DNA from: Variovorax sp. WS11 | GTDB taxonomy: Bacteria > Pseudomonadota > Gammaproteobacteria > Burkholderiales > Burkholderiaceae_C | Length of the DNA: 64,000 nucleotides | Direction: 5' to 3' | Assembly (NCBI RefSeq): GCF_010499245.1 | Contig: NZ_JAAGOW010000001.1 | Span: 992,001 to 1,056,000, forward strand | Part shown: positions 17,226 through 24,788 of the stretch, piece after piece | Numbering within the stretch: position 1 is the stretch's first letter | How the letters are laid out: every line of letters starts with the position of its first letter | Program-made: the position numbers and the translations under genes | The notes under the pieces: generated by a model | The model's database searches: none | Told to the model about the DNA's origin: nothing | What the model saw: the letters and a program-made list of their open reading frames with translations, nothing else

Positions 17226-17888
17226 TCAGCGCAGCGCGTTGATGTCCGGCATCTCCACCAGCGGCGCCGGCGCGCCGCGCTTGGCGGCCGCCAGCATCGC
17301 GCGGCCGACCTGCTCGCTGGTGGTCACATGGTTCGGCACCAGCCGGCGCAGCAGGCTGAACAAGGGACTCGCCAACACGTAGATCCAGCGGTAGACCGCC
17401 GTCTTGGATCGCACGCCGTGCAGCGGCTGGATGAAGCCGGGGCGGAACATGTAGGCCGCCTTGAAGGGCAGGCGCATCAGCGCGTTCTCGGTCTCGCCCT
17501 TGACGCGCGCCCACATGCTCGATCCCCGCTCGGTACTGTCGGTGCCGGCGCCGGAGACATAGACGAAGCTCATCTGCGGGTTGAGCCGCACCAGCACCTT
17601 CGCCGCGGCCAGCGTGATGTCGTAGGTGACGCGCCGGTAGTCTTCTTCGCGCATGCCGACCGAGGAGACGCCGAGGCAGAAGAAGCAGGCGTCGTAGCCC
17701 ACGAGCTGCTTCTGCACCGCGCGGTAGTCCAGCAGGTCGGGCACGACCAGCTCCCGCAGCTTCGGATGCTGAAGGCCCGTGGCGCGGCGCCCGACGCTCA
17801 GCACTTGCTCCACCTCCGGATCGAGCAGGCATTCACGCAGCACGCCCTGGCCCACCATGCCGGTCGCGCCGAAGAGCAGGACGTTCAT
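17226..17888 (-). CDS. NAD(P)H-binding oxidoreductase-like protein
   Basis: Protein of 220 residues with an N-terminal Rossmann motif MNVLLFGATGMVGQGVLREC and SDR-like segments (FVYVSGAGTDS; WARVKGETENALMRL). It resembles HTATIP2/YbjT-like NAD(P)-binding proteins. The substrate is unknown. Third of a minus-strand group behind the YihY and thioredoxin-like genes; an 17-base gap separates it from the latter. Confidence 0.78.
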   Translation of the reverse strand: MNVLLFGATGMVGQGVLRECLLDPEVEQVLSVGRRATGLQHPKLRELVVPDLLDYRAVQKQLVGYDACFFCLGVSSVGMREEDYRRVTYDITLAAAKVLVRLNPQMSFVYVSGAGTDSTERGSSMWARVKGETENALMRLPFKAAYMFRPGFIQPLHGVRSKTAVYRWIYVLASPLFSLLRRLVPNHVTTSEQVGRAMLAAAKRGAPAPLVEMPDINALR

Positions 17889-17905
17889 GACGGGCGCGTG
17901 AACGT

Positions 17906-18325
17906 CTACGTGACCTGGAAGGTGCCGGGCTCGCGGGCCAGGGCGCCGAGCAGCGCCCGGACCTCGGGGCTCGAGGCCTGCGCCGGCTGCAGGGCGCCGA
18001 GCATGCGCGCCAGCGTCTCGGCGTGCGGCAGCATCGGCCCGAGGAAGCGGGTGCCGGACTCGCCCGCCACCAGCAGGGTGGGGAAGGTCTCGACATCGAA
18101 GTCGTCGGCCAGCTCGGCATGGTCCTCGATGTCGACCCAGGCGAAGCGCAAGCGCGGATGTGCGCGCGCCACCTGCTCGAACAGCGGCCGGTATTCGCGG
18201 CAAGCGCCGCACCATTCGGCGCAGAGGCAGACGACCCACAGGGTGTCGCCGGCAGCTTGCAAGGTCGCGGGGGTGACGGAATCGTTCAAGACTGAATGGA
18301 TGAGGTTGGAACGGAGCGCCGCCAT
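17906..18325 (-). CDS. Thioredoxin-family protein
   Basis: Cytosolic thioredoxin-like protein of 139 residues. The active-site stretch is CLCAEWCGACREYRPLFEQV with Cys39-Gly-Ala-Cys42, and the cis-proline lies in VETFPTLLVAGES. There is no signal peptide. The start was set at 18325 because the ATG overlaps the TAA of the upstream YihY gene (TAATG), a coupling arrangement; an extended reading to 18382 would run into that gene. The Gly-Ala dipeptide between the cysteines differs from the classical Gly-Pro. Confidence 0.85.
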   Translation of the reverse strand: MAALRSNLIHSVLNDSVTPATLQAAGDTLWVVCLCAEWCGACREYRPLFEQVARAHPRLRFAWVDIEDHAELADDFDVETFPTLLVAGESGTRFLGPMLPHAETLARMLGALQPAQASSPEVRALLGALAREPGTFQVT

Positions 18326-19530
18326 TATCGATAGGCCAGCACATCTTGCAGCAGCAGCGTGCGCAAGGGACCGCGCTGCCACAGGTTATCGAGCGGCGGG
18401 GCCCGGGGCAGCAGCAGTTCCTTGAGCAGCGGTTCGAGCGAGGTGCGGCCCGGATCGGCCAGCAACACGTAGCGCGGGTCCTCGTTGTCGGGCTCCTCGG
18501 CCAACGGTCCGATCCAGTCGAGCGCGACCAGCGTCGCCAGCACCGGCGCCAGCTGCAGCGCATCGACGCGCATGCGCGCGACCAGCTCGGCCGCGCCCAG
18601 TCCCTTGGCGGGCGTGGCCTTCGCCTGCGCCAGTTGCTGCAGCGCCTCCACCGCGAGCTGCAGCGGCCAGCCCGCGACGCCGCCGCGCCGTGCCACGCCG
18701 GTCAGCAAGCTGGGCAGGTAGGCGGTGATCACCGCGCCCAGCAACACGATGACCCACGCAACGTAGATCCAGATCAGCAGGATCGGCACCGTGGCGAAGG
18801 CGCCGTAGAGCACCGAGTAGGTCGGCACCAGGCTCAGGTAGTAGGCCAGCACCCGCTTCGCAATCTCGATCGTGGCGGCCACGAAGAAGCCGCCGGCCCA
18901 GGCATGACCCCATTTCACATGCGTGTTGGGCACGTAGTGGTAGAGCGAGGCCATGCCGCCGGCCAGCAGCACGAATTCGAAGGTGTCGAACACCAGCTTG
19001 AGCATGCCGCGGCCGACCCACTCGCGCGAGATCGAGAAGACGTAGGCCGTGGTGCTCAGGCTCAGCGCCAGCACCAGCGGGCCGAGCGTGATGGCGGCCC
19101 AGTAGATCAGCACCCGCTGCGCGAAGGGCCGCGGCCTGCGCACGCGCCAGATGTTGTTGAGCGTCTTGTCGATGGTGAGGATCAGCGCGATGGCCGTGAC
19201 CAGCAGCACCAGCAGGCCCGCGACGCCCAGCCCGCTGGCCTTGCTCGCGAAGGTGTTGAGGTAGCCGAGCACCTGGCGCGCGATGTTGTCGGGGATCAGG
19301 CTCTCGATCAGCCAGCGCTGCACGCGCCCCTGCATGGTCGCGAACATGGGGAACACCGTGAACAGCGCGAGCGCCACGGTGAAGAAGGGCACCATCGCGA
19401 TGGTGGTGGTGAAGGTCAGGCTGCTCGCCGTGAGGCCCAGGCGGTCTTCGCGGAAGCGCTCGCCCAGCACCGCGGCCGTGTTGCCCCAGGGAAAATTCGA
19501 AAGATCCCTCCAGAGTTGCTGGCGATTCAT
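18325..19530 (-). CDS. YihY/virulence factor BrkB-family membrane protein
   Basis: Integral membrane protein of 401 residues. About six hydrophobic segments fill residues 30-280 (for example GLGVAGLLVLLVTAIALIL and VPILLIWIYVAWVIVLLGAV), followed by a soluble C-terminal part of about 110 residues. The start FPWGNTAAVLGERFREDRLG and the LTFTTTIAMVPF block match the UPF0761/YihY group. The function is uncharacterised; it is not an RNase despite the old name RNase BN. An alternative ATG 12 bases upstream is possible. Divergent from the DUF2069 gene. Confidence 0.85.
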   Translation of the reverse strand: MNRQQLWRDLSNFPWGNTAAVLGERFREDRLGLTASSLTFTTTIAMVPFFTVALALFTVFPMFATMQGRVQRWLIESLIPDNIARQVLGYLNTFASKASGLGVAGLLVLLVTAIALILTIDKTLNNIWRVRRPRPFAQRVLIYWAAITLGPLVLALSLSTTAYVFSISREWVGRGMLKLVFDTFEFVLLAGGMASLYHYVPNTHVKWGHAWAGGFFVAATIEIAKRVLAYYLSLVPTYSVLYGAFATVPILLIWIYVAWVIVLLGAVITAYLPSLLTGVARRGGVAGWPLQLAVEALQQLAQAKATPAKGLGAAELVARMRVDALQLAPVLATLVALDWIGPLAEEPDNEDPRYVLLADPGRTSLEPLLKELLLPRAPPLDNLWQRGPLRTLLLQDVLAYR

Positions 19531-19596
19531 GGCGGCTATCATGCCATCGGGTCCCCCGCCAGCCGGGCGCCTGCCACCCCGATCCAGCCCCTCTCC

Positions 19597-19989
19597 GTGA
19601 CCGCTCCCGCCATCCCCTCCTCCGTTTCCGCCACACGCTGGCTCGCCGTCGGCAGCCTGCTCGGGCTGATCGTGCTCGGGCTGGCCTGGGAACTGTGGCT
19701 GGCGCCGCTGCGCCCGGGCGGCTCGTGGCTCGCGCTCAAGGTGCTGCCGCTGGCGATCCCGCTGGCCGGGCTGCTGAAGAACCGGATGTACACCTACCGC
19801 TGGGTCAGCCTGCTGGTCTGGCTTTATTTCACCGAAGGCGTGGTGCGCGCGTGGAGCGACATCGACGGCACGGGCCGGCTGCTGGCGCTCATCGAGGTCG
19901 TGCTGTGTCTCGCGCTGTTCGCGGCCTGCGCCTGGCATGTGCGCCTGCGGCTGGCGCGGGCGAAGCAAATGGAAGGAGTGGCGCCATGA
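19597..19989 (+). CDS. DUF2069 membrane protein
   Basis: Small protein of 130 residues with about four hydrophobic segments (LAVGSLLGLIVLGLAWELWL, LKVLPLAIPLAGLL, WVSLLVWLYFTEGVVRAW, LLALIEVVLCLALFAACAW), matching DUF2069, which is common in beta- and gammaproteobacteria. I chose the GTG at 19597 since no ATG precedes the conserved part. The stop overlaps the ATG of the FAD oxidase gene (ATGA). The function is unknown. Confidence 0.78.
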   Translation: MTAPAIPSSVSATRWLAVGSLLGLIVLGLAWELWLAPLRPGGSWLALKVLPLAIPLAGLLKNRMYTYRWVSLLVWLYFTEGVVRAWSDIDGTGRLLALIEVVLCLALFAACAWHVRLRLARAKQMEGVAP

Positions 19990-21410
19990 GCGCAGTGTTG
20001 ATCGACAAGCTGCGCGCCCTGGTCGGCGCCGCCAACGTGCTCACCGAGGGCGACCTCGGCGCCTGGGAACAGGACTGGCGCAAGCGCTCCCGCGGCAAGG
20101 CGCTGGCCGTGGTGCGGCCGGGCAGCACGCAGCAGGTGGCCGAGGTGGTGAAGGCCTGCGCCGCGGCCGGCCGCGCCATCGTGCCGCAGGGCGGCAACAC
20201 CGGCCTCGCGGTCGGCTCGATCCCCGACGAGAGCGGCACCCAGGTCGTGCTGAGCCTGCAGCGCATGAATGCCATCCGCGGCTTCGATGCCGCCAACCTC
20301 ACGATGACGGTGGAGGCCGGCTGCGTGCTGCAGACGCTGCAGGAGACGGCCGAAAAGGCCGGCTTCCTGTTCCCGCTGAGCCTCGCGGCCGAGGGCAGCT
20401 GCACCATCGGCGGCAACCTCGCGACCAATGCCGGCGGCACGCAGGTGCTGCGCTACGGCAACGCGCGCGACCTGTGCCTGGGGCTGGAAGTGGTGACGCC
20501 GCAGGGCGGCATCTGGCAGGGCACCAGCGGCCTGCGCAAGGACAACACGGGCTACGACCTGCGCGACCTGATGATCGGCAGCGAGGGCACGCTGGGCATC
20601 ATCACCGCGGCCACCCTCAAGCTCTACCCGCTGCCGGCCGCGCAGCTCACCGCCTGGGCGGCCGTGCCCACGCTGGAGCAGGCGGTCGAGCTGCTGGGCC
20701 TGGCCCACAAGCGCCTGGGCGCGGGGCTCACGGGCTTCGAGGTGATGGGCCGCTTTGCGCTCAGCCTGGTGGCCAAGCATTTCCCCGCCCTGCGCGTGCC
20801 CTTCATCGAGGACGACGGCGTGCCCTACTGCGTGCTGCTGGAGAACTCCGACAACGAATCGGAGGACCATGCACGCGCCCGCTTCGAGGCCCTGCTCGAA
20901 ACCGCCTTCGAAGCCGGCTGCGTCAGCGACGCGGTGGTGGCCGAGAGCCTGACCCAGGCGCACCAGCTCTGGCATGTGCGCGAGAGCATCCCGCTGGCGC
21001 AGGCCGAGGAAGGGCTCAACATCAAGCACGACATCTCGATCCCGGTCTCGCGCATCCCGGCCTTCGTGGAGCAGACCGATGCGCTGCTGGAATACGAGCT
21101 GCCGGGCGTGCGGCTGGTGAACTTCGGGCACCTGGGCGACGGCAACCTGCACTACAACGTGCAGGCGCCGGCCGGTGCCCACAACGGGGACTTCCTGCGC
21201 GACCACGAGGCGCGCATCAACACGCTGGTCTACGAGGCGGTCCGCCAGTTCGAAGGCTCCTTCTCCGCCGAGCACGGCGTGGGCTCGCTCAAGGTCGAGA
21301 CGCTGGAGAAGCACAAGTCGCCGGTGGCGATGGAGATGATGCGCGCCATCAAGCGCGGGCTGGATCCGCAGAACCTGCTGAATCCGGGGCGGGTGATTCG
21401 ACTGCCATGA
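19986..21410 (+). CDS. FAD-binding oxidoreductase (GlcD/D-2-hydroxyglutarate dehydrogenase type)
   Basis: Flavoprotein of 474 residues. The FAD-binding PCMH domain (about residues 35-215) shows PQGGNTGLAVGSIP, IGGNLATNAGGTQVLRYGNA and IGSEGTLGIIT; the FAD-linked oxidase C-terminal domain shows VNFGHLGDGNLHYNV, FSAEHGVGSLK and the terminal LDPQNLLNPGRV. It probably oxidises a D-2-hydroxy acid such as glycolate, D-lactate or D-2-hydroxyglutarate. A decayed copy of its last ~110 bases recurs at 22290-22400, on the far side of the ccdAB genes. Confidence 0.88.
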   Translation: MSAVLIDKLRALVGAANVLTEGDLGAWEQDWRKRSRGKALAVVRPGSTQQVAEVVKACAAAGRAIVPQGGNTGLAVGSIPDESGTQVVLSLQRMNAIRGFDAANLTMTVEAGCVLQTLQETAEKAGFLFPLSLAAEGSCTIGGNLATNAGGTQVLRYGNARDLCLGLEVVTPQGGIWQGTSGLRKDNTGYDLRDLMIGSEGTLGIITAATLKLYPLPAAQLTAWAAVPTLEQAVELLGLAHKRLGAGLTGFEVMGRFALSLVAKHFPALRVPFIEDDGVPYCVLLENSDNESEDHARARFEALLETAFEAGCVSDAVVAESLTQAHQLWHVRESIPLAQAEEGLNIKHDISIPVSRIPAFVEQTDALLEYELPGVRLVNFGHLGDGNLHYNVQAPAGAHNGDFLRDHEARINTLVYEAVRQFEGSFSAEHGVGSLKVETLEKHKSPVAMEMMRAIKRGLDPQNLLNPGRVIRLP

Positions 21411-21413
21411 TGC

Positions 21414-21434
21414 ATGCGCGTAAACTATGCGCAT
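21414..21434. promoter_or_regulatory. Possible operator of the ccdAB module
   Basis: ATGCGC (21414-21419) and GCGCAT (21429-21434) form a 6-base inverted repeat around a 9-base AT-rich centre holding TAAACT, a possible -10 box. Toxin-antitoxin promoters are normally repressed at palindromes just ahead of the antitoxin gene, and this lies 22 bases before the ccdA start. The repeat is short, so support is weak. Confidence 0.3.
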
Positions 21435-21456
21435 CATCGATGAACAGGGAATACGC

Positions 21457-21756
21457 ATGCTTCGCTTCGACAACGCTCCCAAGAAAGCCACCAATCTCTC
21501 ACTCAACACCAAGGTGCTCGAAGTGGCGCGCGAGCTGGGCATGAATGTTTCGCAGACGGTTGATGCGCTGCTTGCCAAGGAGGTGGAACGCGTCTATTGG
21601 GAACAGTGGAAAGAGCGGAACAAGGACGCCATCGAGGACTACAACGCACGCATCCGACGCGAGGGCATCTGGGGCGCGAAGTACCGCACCTTTGCGCGCA
21701 GCCTGGGAGACAGTCGCGTCGCTGACGAGGACCACGGGAAGAAGAAGGCTGCCTGA
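21457..21756 (+). CDS. ccdA: Type II antitoxin CcdA
   Basis: Antitoxin of 99 residues. Residues 1-40 ([20 protein letters not shown], then [16 protein letters not shown]) form the ribbon-helix-helix DNA-binding part; [16 protein letters not shown] and the [14 protein letters not shown] region match the toxin-binding tail. The start at 21457 has AGGGA 8 bases upstream; an in-frame ATG at 21427 lies in the presumed operator. The C-terminus extends past the usual KYRTF end by about 20 charged residues. It lies 4 bases before the toxin frame. The antitoxin looks intact while the toxin does not. Confidence 0.88.
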   Translation: MLRFDNAPKKATNLSLNTKVLEVARELGMNVSQTVDALLAKEVERVYWEQWKERNKDAIEDYNARIRREGIWGAKYRTFARSLGDSRVADEDHGKKKAA

Positions 21757-21760
21757 GATC

Positions 21761-22129
21761 ATGGGGCGCTACGACGTTTACCAAAATCCCGAGAAGTCCG
21801 AGCACCGGCATACGCCCTTCGTGCTGGACATCCAAAACGACCATCTCGACGCCGTGGAAACACGCATCGTCATTCCATTGCGCGACGCGCGTTCGCACGG
21901 GATGCGCCTCGAGCGTGTCCACCCTTCGTTCCGCATCCAGGAACGCGAGGTCGTCCTCGACACGCCCACCATGGCAACCTTCCCGCGCAGCTGGCTGCGC
22001 TCGCCCGTCGCCAGCCTGCGCGGCGAACAGCATCAAATCAGGAAGCGCTGGACGCCCTGTTCGGCTCTTACTGACAAGCTCTATCCCCATGCCCCCCCCC
22101 CAATACGAAGACTTCATGCGCCACGTTGA
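21761..22129 (+). pseudogene. ccdB: CcdB toxin with frameshifted C-terminus
   Basis: The reading frame starts [20 protein letters not shown] and continues [20 protein letters not shown], clear CcdB sequence (DNA gyrase poison). After ...GEQHQI (codon ending 22039) the frame runs into unrelated residues. One base is missing around 22040: from 22042 the next frame reads [10 protein letters not shown] and then TGA at 22072-22074, exactly the kind of end CcdB should have (F-plasmid CcdB ends LMFWGI, needed for gyrase poisoning). As written, the protein would run 122 residues into the thyA remnant. The toxin is therefore probably inactive, unless the indel is an assembly error. Confidence 0.82.
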
Positions 22130-22289
22130 CACCCACGGCGTGCACAAAAGCGACCGCACCGGCACCGGCACGAAGAGCGTGTTCGGCCACCAGATGCGCT
22201 TCGACCTCCAGCAACAACTGGCTGAAGGAGCGCGGCGATGGAACGTGGCAAAGCTGTCGAAGATGGTGTTGATGCCCTACCATGCCTTC
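22089..22289 (+). pseudogene. Internally deleted thyA remnant
   Basis: Pieces of thymidylate synthase joined with gaps. Bases 22101-22207 match 23465-23571 of the intact gene almost perfectly ([20 protein letters not shown]); then 22208-22237 match the region around 23655-23687 with one AAC lost; then 22239-22289 match 23855-23905 ([17 protein letters not shown]). About 83 and 170 bases are deleted between pieces. A run of ten C lies at 22092-22101. The frame stays open and continues into the FAD-oxidase remnant, giving a chimeric 103-codon ORF (22089-22400) that is most likely junk. Confidence 0.85.
22101..22207 (+). repeat. Direct repeat of thyA 5' sequence (partner 23465-23571)
   Basis: This stretch is a near-identical copy of the 5' coding region of the intact thyA at 23465-23571, 1,364 bases further on. 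I count two differences in 107 bases (T/C in the GTTGAC/GTCGAC triplets and A/G in AAAAGC/AAGAGC). The copies frame the ImmA/IrrE gene as direct repeats, so recombination between them could delete that gene. Confidence 0.85.
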
Positions 22290-22400
22290 CGCCGGAGAAG
22301 CACTAGTCGCCCGCCGGTGACGCTGGAGATGATTCGCGCCATCAACCGGGTGCTTGATCCGCAGAACACGCTAAACCCAGAACGGGTGCTGTGCAGATAA
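22290..22400 (+). pseudogene. Second 3' end of an FAD-linked oxidase gene
   Basis: The sequence reads [20 protein letters not shown] and PERVLCR then a stop, homologous to the end of the FAD oxidase at 21299-21410 (MEMMRAIKRGLDPQNLLNPG). Identity at DNA level is clear but well below that of the thyA copy, so it looks like the tail of an orthologous or paralogous gene rather than a fresh duplication. It sits directly after the thyA pieces, in reverse order to the normal FAD oxidase then thyA arrangement. Confidence 0.75.
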
Positions 22401-22427
22401 TCGCTACATCAATGCGAGGTGATCCAG

Positions 22428-23366
22428 ATGACGACATCGTTGGAGCAAGCGATTCATCAAGCAAGGCTGAGACTCAACAATCCATACGCTTATATGGAGG
22501 AACTTGAGGAATTGGCGCAGAAGCGCGCAACGAAGCGTAAGCTTGAAGACCCCTATGCCTTTGCAGACGAGGCAGATGTCGCCGTAGCTCAGTTCGACGG
22601 CATCAATGTAGAAGACCAACTTCTGATCGTGCCTCAATCGAGTGACCTTTCGGTGGAAGTTAGGCCGAAGGCTGTAAGACTGAGTCGTGCGGATGTTCAG
22701 CGGACCGCGCAAGATCTGCTTCGAAAAATTTGGGGAAACCGTGCCACCCTGTTCGTAGACTACGAGGGTCGTCGGCCTATTGACATGCTCGACCCAAAAG
22801 TCGCGTTGGAAATGTTGGGTTATCGTGTTGAGACCGTTGGAGCGTTAGGTCAACTCGCCGGTAGCAAATATCGGACGACCAATGTCGCTGGGTTGATAGA
22901 CAAACATAGCCGTCAAGTGCTGCTTTCGAGTGGGTTGTCTCCAATCACCCGCAATTTCACCTTGGCCCACGAGCTTGGGCACGCCTTGATGCATGAATTT
23001 GCAGGCATGCATCGCGACAAGCCATTGGGTGGCGCTTCGGCTAGCCCGGACCCGCAAGAGCGAGAAGCAGATATATTTGCTGCCTGCTTCTTGATGCCCG
23101 AGAAGCTGATTAGGGCCCAGTTCGAACAGTCTTTTGGCCAAGCACCTTTTGTACTTGACGAAGAAACCAGGTTTGCCCTGGCAGGTTCATTACCGAAGAC
23201 AGACTGGCAACCGCGCAATCTTCGCGACTTAGCGCGCTTGCTCAGCAGAGCATCGAGATTTAATGGGTTGAATCTTTTTCCTTTGAATGAGCAGTTTCGA
23301 GTTTCGGCAGGGGCGATGACTATCCGACTGGAGGAGCTTCAGTTGCTGTCTCCTTTTAGGACTTGA
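22428..23366 (+). CDS. ImmA/IrrE-family metallo-endopeptidase
   Basis: Protein of 312 residues. The zinc motif is [14 protein letters not shown] with His181, Glu182 and His185; the third ligand is probably Glu213 in [14 protein letters not shown]. This matches ImmA/IrrE peptidases, which cleave repressors in mobile elements or act in stress responses. Residues 1-100 are a charged helical extension of unknown role; no helix-turn-helix is visible. GAGGTGA precedes the ATG at 22428. The gene is visibly AT-richer than its neighbours, with different codon use, indicating transfer. No repressor partner gene is adjacent. Confidence 0.85.
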   Translation: MTTSLEQAIHQARLRLNNPYAYMEELEELAQKRATKRKLEDPYAFADEADVAVAQFDGINVEDQLLIVPQSSDLSVEVRPKAVRLSRADVQRTAQDLLRKIWGNRATLFVDYEGRRPIDMLDPKVALEMLGYRVETVGALGQLAGSKYRTTNVAGLIDKHSRQVLLSSGLSPITRNFTLAHELGHALMHEFAGMHRDKPLGGASASPDPQEREADIFAACFLMPEKLIRAQFEQSFGQAPFVLDEETRFALAGSLPKTDWQPRNLRDLARLLSRASRFNGLNLFPLNEQFRVSAGAMTIRLEELQLLSPFRT

Positions 23367-23386
23367 ACCCAATTTCACTTGTATTA

Positions 23387-24274
23387 ATGCATCACGTCTA
23401 TCCCTTTCCTGGGCACGCCGAGAGCGCGTCAAAGTTTCGCATTGAACACCGCCCCACCCGCTCCCAATACGAAGACTTCATGCGCCACGTCGACACCCAC
23501 GGCGTGCACAAGAGCGACCGCACCGGCACCGGCACGAAGAGCGTGTTCGGCCACCAGATGCGCTTCGACCTGGCCGAAGGCTTTCCGCTGGTCACCACCA
23601 AGAAGGTGCACCTCAAGTCCATCATCCAGGAGCTGCTGTGGTTCCTGACCGGCTCCAGCAACAACAACTGGCTGAAGGAGCGCGGCGTCAGCATCTGGGA
23701 CGAGTGGGCGCGCGAGGACGGCGATCTGGGCCCGGTCTACGGCGTGCAGTGGCGCAGCTGGCCGACGCCGGACGGCGGCCACATCGACCAGATCCAGCAG
23801 GTCATCGACACGCTGAAGACCAACCCCGACTCGCGCCGCATCATCGTCAGCGCCTGGAACGTGGCCGAGCTGTCGAAGATGGCGCTGATGCCCTGCCATG
23901 CCTTCTTCCAGTTCTACGTGGCGCCGCCGCAGGCTGAAGGAGAGCGGGGCAAACTGAGCTGCCAGCTCTACCAGCGCAGCGCCGACATCTTCCTGGGCGT
24001 GCCCTTCAACATCGCGAGCTACGCGCTGCTCACGCACATGGTCGCGCAGCAGTGCGCGCTGGACGTGGGCGACTTCATCTGGACCGGCGGCGACTGCCAC
24101 ATCTACAGCAACCACGCCGAGCAGGTGGCGCTGCAGCTGAGCCGCACGCCCTACCCTTACCCGACGCTCGTCATCAAGCGCAAGCCGGCCTCGATCTTCG
24201 ACTACGCGTACGAGGACTTCGAAGTGGTGGACTACCGGCACCACGACGCCATCAAGGCGCCGGTTGCCGTCTAG
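23387..24274 (+). CDS. thyA: Thymidylate synthase
   Basis: Converts dUMP to dTMP with methylenetetrahydrofolate. Visible are [10 protein letters not shown], the folate/phosphate region [17 protein letters not shown], the catalytic cysteine in [29 protein letters not shown] and [12 protein letters not shown]. The start is uncertain: 23387 is the first in-frame ATG but gives about 26 extra residues that do not look like ThyA and lacks a ribosome site. The family should begin just before QYEDF (23465), where only ATT (23441) is available in frame. The upstream DNA seems to have been replaced by the inserted islet. folA follows at 9 bases. Confidence 0.9.
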   Translation: MHHVYPFPGHAESASKFRIEHRPTRSQYEDFMRHVDTHGVHKSDRTGTGTKSVFGHQMRFDLAEGFPLVTTKKVHLKSIIQELLWFLTGSSNNNWLKERGVSIWDEWAREDGDLGPVYGVQWRSWPTPDGGHIDQIQQVIDTLKTNPDSRRIIVSAWNVAELSKMALMPCHAFFQFYVAPPQAEGERGKLSCQLYQRSADIFLGVPFNIASYALLTHMVAQQCALDVGDFIWTGGDCHIYSNHAEQVALQLSRTPYPYPTLVIKRKPASIFDYAYEDFEVVDYRHHDAIKAPVAV

Positions 24275-24283
24275 GAGAGCAGC

Positions 24284-24784
24284 ATGGCCCCCCGCATCAA
24301 CCTCATCCTCGCCCGCGCCGCCAACGGCGTGATCGGCCACGAGGGCTCCATGCCCTGGCACCTGCCCGAGGACCTGGCGCACTTCAAGCAGCAGACCGCC
24401 GGCGCGCCGGTGATCATGGGGCGCAGGACCTGGGACTCTCTGCCTCCGCGCTTCCGCCCGCTCTCGGGCCGGCGCAACATCGTGATCACGCGCCAGGCCG
24501 ACTGGCAGGCCGAAGGCGCCGAGCGCGCTGCCGGCCTGCACGAGGCCCTGGCCCGCTGCGAGGAGGCGGAGGAGCCCGAGGTATGGGTGATCGGCGGCGC
24601 ACAGATGTATGCCGAGGCGGAGCCGCTCGCGCACCGCGCGCTGGTCACCGAGATTGGGCGCGACTTCGAAGGCGACACCTGGGCGCCGCGCTTCGACGTC
24701 TCCTGGCGTGAGACGGCGCGCGAGTCGCATGTCTCGGCCAACGGCCTGCCCTACAGCTTCATCACGCTCGAACGCCCCGAGTGA
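24284..24784 (+). CDS. folA: Dihydrofolate reductase
   Basis: Enzyme of 166 residues that regenerates tetrahydrofolate used up by thymidylate synthase. Motifs are INLILARAANGVIGHEGSMP, WHLPEDLAHFK (substrate Asp/Glu region), PVIMGRRTWDSLP, RRNIVITR and VWVIGGAQMYA (NADPH-binding GG). The length is typical for chromosomal DHFR. TAGGAGAG precedes the ATG, and it lies 9 bases after thyA, the usual thyA-folA pair. Confidence 0.93.
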   Translation: MAPRINLILARAANGVIGHEGSMPWHLPEDLAHFKQQTAGAPVIMGRRTWDSLPPRFRPLSGRRNIVITRQADWQAEGAERAAGLHEALARCEEAEEPEVWVIGGAQMYAEAEPLAHRALVTEIGRDFEGDTWAPRFDVSWRETARESHVSANGLPYSFITLERPE

Positions 24785-24788
24785 AGGC

